Shown: positions 1 through 9,150, counted from the stretch's first letter. The stretch: 64,000 nt of DNA from Eubacteriales bacterium (GCA_030531505.1 JAUNNH010000003.1:112938-176937), one strand, 5' to 3'. The notes: a model not told the origin generated them from the sequence alone. Made by a program: numbers and translations.

Positions 1-1
1 T

Positions 2-673
2 GTCGCCATCGGCCGCGCCATCGTGCGTGACCCGAAGGTCATGCTGATGGACGAGCCTCTGTCCAATCTGGACGCCAAGCTCCGTAACGAGATGCGTGCC
101 GAGATCATCAAGCTCCGCAAGCGCATCAACACCACCTTCATCTACGTCACTCACGACCAGACCGAGGCTATGACGCTGGGCGACCGTATCGTCATTATGC
201 GCGACGGCTACATCCAGCAGATCGGCACTCCTCAGGAAGTCTTCAACCATCCCTCCAACCTGTTCGTCGCGGGCTTCATCGGCATGCCCGTCATGAACTT
301 CTTCGACGCGCAGCTCATCCGCGAGGGCAAGAAGTTCTTCGTCGAGCTGGGCGGCCTGAAGGTCGAGCTGGATGAGGAGAAGGAAGCCCGCCTGCTCGCC
401 AACGACGTGCAGAGCCAGGCTGTGACGCTGGGCGTTCGTCCCGAGCACACCAACATCTCCGAGACCGGCGTCGCCGCGAAGGTCGACGTGGCCGAGATGA
501 TGGGCTCCTCCGTCCACCTGCACCTCAGCGCCGAGGGCAAGGACGTCATCGTGATCGTCCCGACCATCGACCTGAAGGACAGCTTCAAGCAGGGCGACAC
601 CGTGCACTTCAGCTTCAACGGCAATGTGGCGCACGTCTTCTCCAAGGAGACCGACAAGAACCTCGAGTGGTAA
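2..673 (+). CDS. Sugar ABC transporter ATP-binding protein, MsmK/UgpC/MalK family (5' end outside window)
   Basis: This is the C-terminal part of an ATPase that energises carbohydrate ABC importers on the inner face of the membrane. The reading frame is open from base 2, so the true start and the Walker A motif lie upstream. Visible are the Walker B region LMDEPLSNLDAKLR, the H-loop TFIYVTHDQTEAMTLGDRI and, after about residue 100, the MalK-type TOBE/OB regulatory domain. MsmK/UgpC proteins often serve several importers. The importer at 22397-25528 in this window has no ATPase of its own, so this gene is a plausible partner, although that link is inferred. A strong hairpin terminator follows directly. 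The family assignment is secure; the sugar is unknown. Confidence 0.93.
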   Translation, partial: VAIGRAIVRDPKVMLMDEPLSNLDAKLRNEMRAEIIKLRKRINTTFIYVTHDQTEAMTLGDRIVIMRDGYIQQIGTPQEVFNHPSNLFVAGFIGMPVMNFFDAQLIREGKKFFVELGGLKVELDEEKEARLLANDVQSQAVTLGVRPEHTNISETGVAAKVDVAEMMGSSVHLHLSAEGKDVIVIVPTIDLKDSFKQGDTVHFSFNGNVAHVFSKETDKNLEW

Positions 674-708
674 GATCTTTCTTGTCTTGCTGAACGAACC
701 AACCAAGA

Positions 709-740
709 CGGAGCAGGGGAAACCCTGCTCCGTTTTTATA
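709..740 (+). terminator. Rho-independent terminator of the ABC ATPase gene
   Basis: A 10-bp stem CGGAGCAGGG/CCCTGCTCCG closes a GAAA loop and runs into TTTTTATA. The same stem is reused at 895-918. Confidence 0.9.
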
Positions 741-786
741 GTGCGGACAGAACTCGGCATCCATCCTGGACGGGCATGGGGAGAGC

Positions 787-816
787 GCGAGAGGGGGATT
801 GGGTATTCCCTCTCGC
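787..816. repeat. Hairpin in the 674-1012 gap
   Basis: Inverted repeat GCGAGAGGG/CCCTCTCGC (787-795 and 808-816). It is the first of four consecutive hairpins between the ATPase terminator and the pyrR promoter. No open frame with a convincing ribosome site lies in this gap. Confidence 0.6.
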
Positions 817-825
817 GTTTGATAT

Positions 826-897
826 CTGCAAAAACAGAAACGCCTTCAAAGTTTCTGTTTTTGCCTTTCCGGCTGTCGGCAGCATGCCGACAGCCGG
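826..897. repeat. Two-hairpin dispersed element, copy 1
   Basis: Hairpin A is AAAAACAGAAAC/GTTTCTGTTTTT (830-841 and 851-862). Hairpin B is CCGGCTGTCGGCA/TGCCGACAGCCGG (869-881 and 885-897). The same arrangement recurs at 21054-21126 with a changed but still paired outer arm, so this is a repeated structured element and not chance. Confidence 0.7.
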
Positions 898-925
898 AGC
901 AGGGGGAACCCTGCTCCGTTTTTAT
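895..925 (+). terminator. Second copy of the CGGAGCAGGG terminator
   Basis: Stem CGGAGCAGGG (895-904) and CCCTGCTCCG (909-918) with loop GGAA, then TTTTTATAT. It is nearly identical to the terminator at 709-740 and overlaps the end of the two-hairpin element. Confidence 0.8.
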
Positions 926-1012
926 ATCTTGTGTCCGTTCGTGCTTTTCACCAAAAATCCCCCCCGCATCTTGCGGCCCTTCCTCCAAAGCTCCGAACCG
1001 GAATCTGGGGGC

Positions 1013-1041
1013 TTGCTTTTTTCACCGCGCTTTGCTATACT
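1013..1041 (+). promoter_or_regulatory. Sigma-A promoter of pyrR
   Basis: TTGCTT (1013-1018), a 17-bp spacer and TATACT (1036-1041). It leaves a leader of about 165 bases before pyrR, a length that would suit PyrR-dependent attenuation. I could not identify a convincing PyrR-binding loop and terminator pair in it. Confidence 0.7.
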
Positions 1042-1128
1042 GCGACACGAAAACAAGATTTTTAAGCTTCGGTACCGAGATGCCGGCAAAATCGTTTATA
1101 TACGGGCGCGCTGCGTCCGGGAGTGTAA

Positions 1129-1758
<630 letters not shown>

Positions 1759-1811
1759 GTCAGCAAAGAACCTTTAGATAAAAGCAAACTGAGAGGAAAA
1801 GGAGAATTCAC

Positions 1812-3149
1812 ATGAACCTGATCTACGGCATCAAGGACAAGCCCAAATTCGGGCAGGTCGTCCTCTTCGCCATCCAGCAGCTGCTGGCCATCATGGCCGC
1901 CACCATCGCGGTGCCCGCTGTCGTCAACAGCGTCACCGGCTCCCAGATGAGCGCCTCCGCCGCCCTGTTCGGCGCCGGCGTCGGTTCCATCGTCTACCTG
2001 CTCTTCACCAAGAGCTCCAGCCCCGTGTTCCTCGGCAGCTCCTTCGCGTTCCTTGGACCCATGTTCACCGCTTTCGGCGGCGCGGCCTCCATGGCGGTCG
2101 GCTATGCCGGCCTCATCATCGGCGCGCTGATCGCCGGTCTCGTCTATGTGATCATCGCCCTGGTCGTCAAGTTCTGCGGCGTCAAGTGGATCGACAAGCT
2201 CATGCCCCCCGTCATCATCGGACCCACCGTCGCCATCATCGGCCTCTCCCTCGCGGGCAACGCCATCGGCGACCTCATGACCTCCAGCTCCGAGGGCGGC
2301 TCCGTCTATGTCTGCCTGATCTGCGGCCTGGTCACCCTGTTTGTCACCGTCCTGGTCTCCACCTACGGCAAGCGCATGATGAAGCTCATCCCCTTCATCA
2401 TCGGCATCCTGGCCGGCTACTTCTGCGCCTCGCTCTTTGCCCTGATCGGCAAGAACACCGGCAATGACGCCCTGGTCGTCATCAACTATTCCGCCATGCA
2501 GAATGTGAAGAGCATCGTCTCCCTGCCGGAGTTCACCTTCCTGAAGGCCGACTGGGCCGGTGTGAACGCCGCCTATCTGCTCACGCTCTTCGTGGCCTAT
2601 GCGCCGGTCGCGTTCGTCGTCTTCGCCGAGCACCTGGCCGACCACAAGAACCTCAGCACCATCGTCGGCGTGGATCTGCTCGAGAAGCCGGGCCTGACCA
2701 ACACCCTGCTGGGCGACGGTATCGGCTCCGCGGTCGGCGCCTTCTTCGGCGGCTGCCCCAACACTACCTACGGCGAGTCCATTGCCACCGTGGCCATCAC
2801 CCGCAACGCCTCCACCGTTTCCATCTGGGGTGCGGCCGTTGCCTGCCTGATCTGCTCCATGATCACTCCGCTGGTCGCTTTCCTCGAGACCATCCCCAAC
2901 TGTGTCATGGGCGGCGTGTGCGTCGCGCTCTACGGCTTCATCGCAGCCTCCGGTCTCAAGATGCTGCAGCCCGTGGACCTCAACAAGAACCGCAACCTCT
3001 TCGTGGCCTCCGTGATCTTTATCGTCGGCGTCGGCGGCATGACCGTCTCCTTCGGCGCGGTCGAGATCCGCACGGTCGCCTGCGCGCTGATCCTTGGCAT
3101 CCTGACCAATGTGATGCTCTCCAAGGAGAAGGACGAGAGCGCGGAGTAA
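1812..3149 (+). CDS. uraA: Uracil permease (NCS2/UraA family)
   Basis: A proton-coupled uracil importer in the cytoplasmic membrane. The 445-residue protein is strongly hydrophobic with about 14 membrane segments and NCS2 motifs, including SSSPVFLGSSFAFLGP in the N-terminal half and GGCPNTTYGESIATVAITR, the TM8-10 substrate region. Its place directly after pyrR, with a GAAAAGGAG ribosome site before the ATG, argues for uracil over xanthine. A hairpin terminator follows. The gene could equally be named pyrP in a Gram-positive context. Confidence 0.94.
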   Translation: MNLIYGIKDKPKFGQVVLFAIQQLLAIMAATIAVPAVVNSVTGSQMSASAALFGAGVGSIVYLLFTKSSSPVFLGSSFAFLGPMFTAFGGAASMAVGYAGLIIGALIAGLVYVIIALVVKFCGVKWIDKLMPPVIIGPTVAIIGLSLAGNAIGDLMTSSSEGGSVYVCLICGLVTLFVTVLVSTYGKRMMKLIPFIIGILAGYFCASLFALIGKNTGNDALVVINYSAMQNVKSIVSLPEFTFLKADWAGVNAAYLLTLFVAYAPVAFVVFAEHLADHKNLSTIVGVDLLEKPGLTNTLLGDGIGSAVGAFFGGCPNTTYGESIATVAITRNASTVSIWGAAVACLICSMITPLVAFLETIPNCVMGGVCVALYGFIAASGLKMLQPVDLNKNRNLFVASVIFIVGVGGMTVSFGAVEIRTVACALILGILTNVMLSKEKDESAE

Positions 3150-3170
3150 AAAATCCGTACAAGCTTGAAA

Positions 3171-3199
3171 AGCGCCCCGACGTAAGTCGGGGCGCTTTG
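3171..3199 (+). terminator. Terminator of the pyrR-uraA operon
   Basis: Stem AGCGCCCCGAC/GTCGGGGCGCT around a GTAA loop, then a short TTT. It may also act on the convergent DUF4349 gene. Confidence 0.85.
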
Positions 3200-3214
3200 C
3201 CGTATTAGAGGAGT

Positions 3215-4258
3215 TTACAGCGGGGTGGCAGTGGGCTTGCCGCCCTGCTTTTTCTCGGCTTTTGCGGCCTTGCGCGCGGCGCGGCGATCCCGGGCCCGGC
3301 GGGCGAGCTTCCTCGCGAGCGGGAGCAGGACGATGAACAGCACGGCGAGGATCACAAGCGTGGGCAGGGCCTCAACGAGCCAGAGCAGGAAGTCCTTGAA
3401 GAAATGACCCACGGCGCTCAGCCCGTCACGGAAGGCGCGGACCAGACGCTCGCCGTAGCGCAGCTGCACCGGCGTGTCGGGGGTGTACTCCCGCACCTCG
3501 TTGAGCTGCAGGTAGACCGTGCTGTAGCTCACGCGGCGGTCCCAGTTCTGCAGCGAGGACTGCAGGCTTTCGATCTGCCAGCGCAGTTCGGTGAGCCGAT
3601 CCTCGATCAGGATGATGTCCTCCACACTCTCGGCGGCTTCCATCATCTCCAGCAGGCGCGTCTCCTGGGTCTGGTAGGCGGTCATGCGGGCCTGGGTATC
3701 GTAGTACTGGGCGGTGACATTCTCGGTGTAAACGTGGGTGTAGGGCACATTCCCAAGCTCGGAGAGCGTGTTCATCAGTTCGTCGAAGCGCTCGCCGGGG
3801 ATGCGCAGCGTATAGCCGGCGCTGCGGGCGCTGCTGCGGCCGCGGGAGATATCATAGTAGTTGGCGCCGTTGACGCTGCTCGATTCGACCCAGCCGCCGA
3901 AGCGCTCCACGAGCTCGGCGACTTTGGCGAGCGCGTCGTCGAAGGCGGTGGTCTCGACGGTCACGTCCGCCGCGTAGATGATCTTGGCGGGATCCTCCTC
4001 AGGCGGCTCGCTGTCGGGGGAGCCGTTCTTTTCCGCGGCGTCGCCGCGCGCGGCAGCGCCCGCCATGGCGAGACCGGGCGCTGCAGCCATCTCATACTCG
4101 GCATACACGGCCTCCTCACGAGGCGCTTCGTCCGCGTAGAAGGAACTGCTCTGGGCGGCGGTGGGAGTGCCCTTGGCGCTCTGCGCGCCGCAGGCGCAGA
4201 GGGAGAGGAGCATCAGCACGCTCAGCGTGAGTGCAAGGAGCTTGTTTGAGGTTTTCAT
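3215..4258 (-). CDS. DUF4349 domain lipoprotein
   Basis: A membrane-anchored protein of unknown function. The N terminus is a lipoprotein signal peptide with the lipid-acceptor Cys at residue 23 (SLCACG). A low-complexity Ala/Glu-rich linker follows, then the DUF4349 domain at about residues 90-260. This contains the family's long coiled-coil section (TAYQTQETRLLEMMEAAESV and following) before a beta segment VSYSTVYLQLNE. A transmembrane helix near residues 305-328 is followed by a basic cytoplasmic tail rich in Arg and Lys. DUF4349 proteins are widespread in Firmicutes and often sit near envelope-stress genes; here the neighbour is a secreted foldase in the same orientation. The family call is firm; the role is unknown. 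Confidence 0.88.
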   Translation of the reverse strand: MKTSNKLLALTLSVLMLLSLCACGAQSAKGTPTAAQSSSFYADEAPREEAVYAEYEMAAAPGLAMAGAAARGDAAEKNGSPDSEPPEEDPAKIIYAADVTVETTAFDDALAKVAELVERFGGWVESSSVNGANYYDISRGRSSARSAGYTLRIPGERFDELMNTLSELGNVPYTHVYTENVTAQYYDTQARMTAYQTQETRLLEMMEAAESVEDIILIEDRLTELRWQIESLQSSLQNWDRRVSYSTVYLQLNEVREYTPDTPVQLRYGERLVRAFRDGLSAVGHFFKDFLLWLVEALPTLVILAVLFIVLLPLARKLARRARDRRAARKAAKAEKKQGGKPTATPL

Positions 4259-4310
4259 GGGCTTGTCCTCCTGACCGAATAGACTCTGGTCATGGGACGC
4301 GGCGGGATAA

Positions 4311-4342
4311 AAAAAGTTCCCTGATCTCTCAGGGAACTTTTT
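4311..4342. terminator. Terminator between the foldase and DUF4349 genes
   Basis: Stem AAAAAGTTCCCTGA/TCAGGGAACTTTTT with a TCTC loop. Both sides have T tracts, so it can stop either strand. It separates the foldase gene (5895 to 4360) from the DUF4349 gene. Confidence 0.85.
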
Positions 4343-4359
4343 GCTTCTTTTGAAAAACC

Positions 4360-5895
4360 TTATCCGACGCGGCGGAGGGCGGAGCCGTCCACAGCCTCAT
4401 AACCGGCGGTGGTCTCCTCCATCCAGGCCTGCATGTCAGCGGTGCGGAGAGAATCCTCCGCGAGGATGTCGCTGTACTGACGGCCCTCGCCGACGTAATA
4501 CATGACATGGTAGCCGGCGTAGTTGCCGTTCTCGCCGTAGACGATGCCGGTGTCGCCGCTCTTGTGGCCGGCGAAGAGGAAGTCGTTGAACTCCTGGACC
4601 ATCTGGCCCTTGGCTACGTTCTCATACAGACCGCCGTTGGTCTTGGAGCCGTCGTCCTCGGAATAGAGGGTGGCGAGGGTGGCAAAGCTCTCCTCGCTCT
4701 TGTCTCCGGCCTCGAACTCGGCCAGGATCTCCTCGGCGCGGGCCTTGGCAGCCGCCTTGGCCTCGTCGCTGTAAGTGCCGTCCTCGGAGGCCTCGGCCTT
4801 CACCAGAATGTGGCGGATATTGGCAGTGGCATAGTGGTTGTCGCTGCGGGAAAGGAACACCACGACGCTGCTGCCGCTGTCGTCGTCGAAGACGGAGACG
4901 TCACCGGCCTTGCGCCCGGCGTCGAGCAGCCACTCCTTGTAGAGTGCGTTCAGGCTGCTGCCGTGCACACCGGAGCGGACCGTGGGCGCCTCGCCCTCGA
5001 ACTGGGACTCCACGGCGACCTCAAAGCGCTCCTGGATATCCTCGATATCGGTGCCATCGGTATAGGCCATGCTGACCGCCTCGGCGTCGGCGTGGGCCTC
5101 GACCTTGGCGATATCGCTCGGGGCTTCCTCGCCCTCTTCCACGGTCGCGGTGACGGTATAGAGCAGGAAGTCAAACAGATCTTCCTCACCGTTGAAAGCC
5201 TGATACGCGGCCTCCAGCTCGTCGTCGGTATAGCTCAGCGCGTCGTAGACCTCGCTGTAGACCTTGCTGGCCAGCGCGGTGTCGAGAGAGGCCTGGCGGA
5301 CGAGCGCGGTGGTGACGCCGTTGCCGTAGTTGGCGGCCAGGAGGTTGTTGGCGCTGGAATAGCCGGCGGTCTTGGCAGACTCGCTGAGCTGATCGACACT
5401 CGCGTCGACCGCGGCGATCTCCTCCTCGGTCAGACTGATGGCGTTGGCCTTGGCATAGTCGGTCAGAGCCTTGACCTGCGCCATGTTCGTCTTGGCGTTC
5501 TGCAGGAAGTAGTCACGCCAGGTGCCGTCCTCGAGCATCGGGCAGTTCTGCTTGTCGAGACCGGAGATGCCGGAGCGGGTATCCAGACCGAACATGGAGA
5601 TATAGTTGCCGTACTGGTTGACCATGTTGTGGTACTCGTTGGCGTAGTAGTAGTTCACTTCGGCGGGGGAATAGCTCTCATCGCCGATGGTGAGCGCAGT
5701 GGAGCGGGTGTAGAGGACGCCGGAGTCCAGGAAGAAGATCAGCGCGATCAGCAGCACAACGGCGATCGTGCCGAGCGTCCAGCGGATCTGGCTCTTCTTT
5801 TTCTGCTTGGCGGCTTCCTGAGCGGCCAGCATCTTTTTGTCGGTGCCTGCCGCACGCGCGGCCTGGCGATTCTTTCTTTCGGTTGAAGCGCTCAT
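4360..5895 (-). CDS. Membrane-anchored PpiC-type peptidyl-prolyl isomerase (PrsA/SurA-like foldase)
   Basis: Predicted extracytoplasmic foldase that helps secreted proteins fold. It has a short, very basic cytoplasmic N terminus, one transmembrane helix at about residues 38-57, a SurA/PrsA-like helical chaperone region and a C-terminal parvulin domain at about residues 365-480. The parvulin domain shows the characteristic start ATANIRHILVKAE and the later GGLYENVAKGQMVQEFNDF. It is an uncleaved anchor, not the lipoprotein form of classical PrsA. The promoter TTGAAT-17-TATAAT lies at 5945-5973. The family is secure; the symbol prsA is not, because the anchor differs. Confidence 0.9.
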   Translation of the reverse strand: MSASTERKNRQAARAAGTDKKMLAAQEAAKQKKKSQIRWTLGTIAVVLLIALIFFLDSGVLYTRSTALTIGDESYSPAEVNYYYANEYHNMVNQYGNYISMFGLDTRSGISGLDKQNCPMLEDGTWRDYFLQNAKTNMAQVKALTDYAKANAISLTEEEIAAVDASVDQLSESAKTAGYSSANNLLAANYGNGVTTALVRQASLDTALASKVYSEVYDALSYTDDELEAAYQAFNGEEDLFDFLLYTVTATVEEGEEAPSDIAKVEAHADAEAVSMAYTDGTDIEDIQERFEVAVESQFEGEAPTVRSGVHGSSLNALYKEWLLDAGRKAGDVSVFDDDSGSSVVVFLSRSDNHYATANIRHILVKAEASEDGTYSDEAKAAAKARAEEILAEFEAGDKSEESFATLATLYSEDDGSKTNGGLYENVAKGQMVQEFNDFLFAGHKSGDTGIVYGENGNYAGYHVMYYVGEGRQYSDILAEDSLRTADMQAWMEETTAGYEAVDGSALRRVG

Positions 5896-5944
5896 ATCAA
5901 ATCATCCTTTGCAAAAAGAGTAATCTGTTGCATCAAGCCGCACT

Positions 5945-5973
5945 ATTATAACGCAAACCCGGCGCCGATTCAA
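5945..5973 (-). promoter_or_regulatory. Promoter of the PpiC-type foldase gene
   Basis: On the minus strand TTGAAT (5973-5968), a 17-bp spacer and TATAAT (5950-5945), a near-consensus sigma-A promoter about 50 bases before the ATG. Confidence 0.75.
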
Positions 5974-6087
5974 GGGAAATGTGCCGCTTTTAAAAATCTT
6001 TCGGAAAAGGACGGGAATCGGGTGCTTTCGCGGCGGTAAGGCGCATACAATAAAGGTATGCTGCCAAAAGGGAAAGGAGCTTATGCG

Positions 6088-6150
6088 ATGGAATTCGACA
6101 TCGACGATCTGATCTTCGGAGACGCGGATCCGGGCCCGAGCGCGCGGTGA
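6088..6150 (+). CDS. Candidate 20-residue acidic micro-ORF
   Basis: An ATG at 6088, 8 bases after AAAGGAG, opens a 20-codon frame (MEFDIDDLIFGDADPGPSAR) that ends just before the flavoprotein terminator. A possible -10 (TACAAT, 6046-6051) lies upstream without a good -35. The rest of 5896-6208 holds only the foldase promoter and the terminator. Nothing shows that it is translated apart from the ribosome site. It resembles no family I know. Confidence 0.3.
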   Translation: MEFDIDDLIFGDADPGPSAR

Positions 6151-6151
6151 A

Positions 6152-6188
6152 AAGAAAAGCGGGGGATGTGTATGATCACATCCCCCGC
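6152..6188 (-). terminator. Terminator of the flavoprotein gene
   Basis: Stem GCGGGGGATGTG/CACATCCCCCGC (6159-6170 and 6177-6188); on the minus strand it runs into TTTTCTTTT. Confidence 0.85.
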
Positions 6189-6208
6189 AGGGTATCGCAG
6201 GAAAAGAC

Positions 6209-8050
6209 TCAGGCGAGCTCGGCCTCCAGGACATTGGCCATGTGATAGCCGAAGGAGATCGCGGAGTCGAAGCCGTAGCTGTAGCGCAGGCCGTCATGCT
6301 TCTCCACGGAACCGATGACGTCGCCGGCACCGTACAGACCCGGGATTGCCTCGCCGGCCGCAGTGAGGATGTGGCAGTCCGTGTCGCACTTCAGGCCGGA
6401 GGTGGTGATGTAGAAGGTCGGGGTGACTTCCAGCGCCCACAGACCGTCGCGGGTCTCCAGATAGCCGACCTGGTTGTAAGCCTCGATGGAGGCGGGCAGG
6501 TTGGGCAGATCCAGATCCTGGGCCAGCGCTTCGACGCTGTCGTAGTGCACGGCGTCGCCGCAGTCGAACATGGCGGCATAGGTGTCGAAGCCGAGGGCCT
6601 TGCTCTTGCGCATAGCTTCGGCGGTGGTGCTGTCGAAGACACAGAAGAAGCGGTCGCCGTTGCTCGGATCGAGCTTGGTGTTGGAGCAGTTGACGTGGCT
6701 CACGCAGCTGCCGATATTGTCACCGTTGGTGTTGACGAAGATGAGGTTGGTGCCGCCGAAGCCGTTGATCGCGCCAAGGAAGGCGAGCTCGAACATTCTC
6801 TTCTTGCTGGAGAGGTAGGCGGGGAGCTCGGTGTCGATCACATCCACTTCGCTGCCGGCCTCGAGGCCCATGCGGATGCCGTCGCCTTCGGAAGCAGAAG
6901 CGCAGTTGAAGAACTGGCCGACGTGCTCGGGATTGTACTGCGCGATCATGTCGGCGTTGCGCGCGAAGCCGCCGGTGGTGAGGCAGACGGCCTTCGCGGT
7001 GAGGGTGTACTCGTTGCCGTTTTCTCCCTTGGCGTGGACACCGACGACGCGGCCGTCCTCGTCACGGATCAGATCGGTGACGGAGGTGGCGTAGAGGATC
7101 TCCGCGTTGGCATACTGATTGATCCGGTCCGCGAGCAGCATCATGCAATAGCCGACGCCGCCCATGTACATGCCGGGGGCGAGGGACAGACCGGTACCCC
7201 AGGAAGTGTCGCCCTCAAACACGCCGAAGGTGCGGAAGCCGACGCCGATGTCGCTGAGCCAGTCGGAGAGCTCGGTGGAATCGTGGTACAGGATGCGGCA
7301 GAAGGGCATCTCGTCGGAAGCGCGCTCTGGATTGATGACCTGCGTCTTCAGGGTCTCGATCTGGAGGTCGAGGTCGCCGGCAGCGGTCCCCTTCAGGGTG
7401 CCGTTCACGTCATAGGCGAACTGACGGCGGGAGCCGGTGGTCAGGATGCCGCCGTAGGTCATGGCCATGGAGCCGCCCGGAATGTCGCGCTTCTCCACGA
7501 CGAGGACGTTCAGGCCCTTCTCGGCGAGACGCGCGGCGGTGACAAGACCGGCGGTGCCGGCGCCGCAGACGATGACGTCCGCTTCACGCTCGATCTTCTC
7601 GTTGGTCATTTCACGCTCGATCTTGGTGTTGAAGTCGTCGGGGTTGTAGCCGGCGCGCTCCAAGGCTTCCTTAACGGCGGCCTTGATAGCCCGGCAGGTG
7701 GTAGAGCAGCCGCGGACATTGGGCACGTTGATGCTCTGGTTGGCGACGATCGCGGCGGGGATGCGGGCACAGGCGTAGTTGCCGATGCCGACGGTCTCGT
7801 TCTGGCGGACCACTTCGCAGGCGGCGATGGCGCCGTCTTTCAGGGTGGTGGACACATAGACCCAGCTCTCGTGGCCGATCGCGCGCGTGACGTATTTACC
7901 GTCTACGGGATGATCCGGGATCTCAAAGCTGTCGGCAGCCTGCGCCTCGGCACTGTCGGCATAGGCGGGGATGCCCAGGGAACCGACCAGGGACGCGCCC
8001 ACAACGGCGGCGGAGCCCTTCAGAAAGTCACGACGGGAAATGCTTTTCAT
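6209..8050 (-). CDS. Tat-exported FAD-dependent oxidoreductase with FMN-binding-like domain (fumarate reductase / flavocytochrome c type)
   Basis: Probable extracytoplasmic reductase of the fumarate/urocanate reductase superfamily, in which electrons pass from FMN to FAD and on to an enoate-type substrate. Residues 1-31 are a twin-arginine signal (SRRDFLKG). Residues 50-135 resemble an FMN_bind domain, and residues 157 to the end form the FAD_binding_2 domain with GAGTAG at 163-168, GGSMAMTYGG, and the C-terminal GLYGAGDVIGSVEKHDGLRY. In FMN_bind domains the FMN-linked Thr lies in an SGAT motif; here the aligned stretch is RGCSTTC, so a Ser (residue 116) would be the acceptor if flavinylation occurs. 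It is divergent from a LysR gene that probably controls it. The electron acceptor is unknown. Confidence 0.87.
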   Translation of the reverse strand: MKSISRRDFLKGSAAVVGASLVGSLGIPAYADSAEAQAADSFEIPDHPVDGKYVTRAIGHESWVYVSTTLKDGAIAACEVVRQNETVGIGNYACARIPAAIVANQSINVPNVRGCSTTCRAIKAAVKEALERAGYNPDDFNTKIEREMTNEKIEREADVIVCGAGTAGLVTAARLAEKGLNVLVVEKRDIPGGSMAMTYGGILTTGSRRQFAYDVNGTLKGTAAGDLDLQIETLKTQVINPERASDEMPFCRILYHDSTELSDWLSDIGVGFRTFGVFEGDTSWGTGLSLAPGMYMGGVGYCMMLLADRINQYANAEILYATSVTDLIRDEDGRVVGVHAKGENGNEYTLTAKAVCLTTGGFARNADMIAQYNPEHVGQFFNCASASEGDGIRMGLEAGSEVDVIDTELPAYLSSKKRMFELAFLGAINGFGGTNLIFVNTNGDNIGSCVSHVNCSNTKLDPSNGDRFFCVFDSTTAEAMRKSKALGFDTYAAMFDCGDAVHYDSVEALAQDLDLPNLPASIEAYNQVGYLETRDGLWALEVTPTFYITTSGLKCDTDCHILTAAGEAIPGLYGAGDVIGSVEKHDGLRYSYGFDSAISFGYHMANVLEAELA

Positions 8051-8123
8051 GTGTTCTCCTTTCGTTATTGACCGTTTTCGTATGAAACGGGGATACAGAG
8101 TGCGGTGGCCGAATACATCTGTT

Positions 8124-8153
8124 ATTCTAGAGAAGCGGCGGAGGACCTGTCAA
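8124..8153 (-). promoter_or_regulatory. Promoter of the flavoprotein gene
   Basis: On the minus strand TTGACA (8153-8148), an 18-bp spacer and TAGAAT (8129-8124). Confidence 0.75.
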
Positions 8154-8189
8154 TTCAAACATTTTTATAGACAGTCTTTAAAAAACTCT

Positions 8190-8217
8190 ATGGCAGAATT
8201 CCATATTGTGGTATACT
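8190..8217 (+). promoter_or_regulatory. LysR box overlapping the regulator's own promoter
   Basis: The dyad ATGG-N7-CCAT (8190-8204) contains a T-N11-A core (T8191, A8203), the usual LysR-type signature. It covers the -35 region of a promoter whose -10 is TATACT (8212-8217). The same site lies about 37 bp upstream of the divergent flavoprotein -35. This layout fits self-repression and activation of the neighbour. Confidence 0.6.
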
Positions 8218-8268
8218 GAAACAGACAGAGAAGACTGGCGGAGAATCCGGACTGCGGAGGATATGCGC

Positions 8269-9150
8269 ATGAACTTTTTTCAGTTGGAATGCTTTGTTTC
8301 TGCCGTGGAAAAAGGGAGCTTTGCGGAGGTGGCGGCCGCGCTGCATGTGACCCAGCCGACCATCACCTATCAGATCAACAATCTGGAGGACGAGCTGGGG
8401 GAGAAACTGTTCCGGCGCACGCAAAAAGGCGTAGAGGCGACGGCGGCGGGGCAGCTCTTCTGTGAGGACGCGACGGCGATCCTGGAGCGCTACCGAAGCG
8501 CTCTCGAACGCTTTCGCTACGGGGCGGAAGCGTCCGCCCCGGTCATTCGACTCGGCTTCACGCGCCTGCCGGACAACTACGATATCTTTGCCGCCGTGCA
8601 CCGCTTTCGCGTGCAGTATCCGGATACGGTCGTGGACGTGGCCCAGAACGGGATCGTGGCTGACAGTGCCGAGGAAAAAGCACGCTTTGATGTGCTGATG
8701 CATTACCGCTATCATCAGGACGATTTTGCGGATATGTGCTATGTCCCTCTCGGGCGCTGCCCGTACTATGTGACGGTGAGTCAGTACTCTCCGCTCGCGG
8801 AGAGGGAGGCGCTGAAACTGGAGGACCTGCGCGGCTTCCGGCAGCTGGTGATTGAGGAGTACAAAAACTCCGCTTTCCAGGTCCCCTCGCTTCGGGAGCT
8901 GCGCAGAGCGGGCATCGAGGTCACGGCTTTTGAGAATATGGATCAGCTGATGTACGCCATCGCTGACGGCGTGGGTTTCGGTGTGTACCCGGCGAAGTAC
9001 CGGGAGATGAAGGCGGGTTTTAAGCGCGTACCCCTGTGTGGGCTGGAGGCACTCGAATACGGTCTCCTGTATCACCCGGCGCACTCGGCCGAGACGGAGC
9101 TGTTTCTGCAGTTTCTGATAAACGAATTGCGGGACGTTCCTGTCCGATAA
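8269..9150 (+). CDS. LysR family transcriptional regulator
   Basis: DNA-binding regulator with an N-terminal winged helix-turn-helix (MNFFQLECFVSAVEKGSFAE, then AALHVTQPTITYQINNLEDE) and a periplasmic-binding-protein-like effector domain from about residue 90. The ATG at 8269 is preferred over 8263 because GGAGG at 8256-8260 is then 8 bases away. It is transcribed away from the Tat flavoprotein gene, with a T-N11-A box between them, so that gene is its likely target. The effector is unknown. Confidence 0.92.
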   Translation: MNFFQLECFVSAVEKGSFAEVAAALHVTQPTITYQINNLEDELGEKLFRRTQKGVEATAAGQLFCEDATAILERYRSALERFRYGAEASAPVIRLGFTRLPDNYDIFAAVHRFRVQYPDTVVDVAQNGIVADSAEEKARFDVLMHYRYHQDDFADMCYVPLGRCPYYVTVSQYSPLAEREALKLEDLRGFRQLVIEEYKNSAFQVPSLRELRRAGIEVTAFENMDQLMYAIADGVGFGVYPAKYREMKAGFKRVPLCGLEALEYGLLYHPAHSAETELFLQFLINELRDVPVR

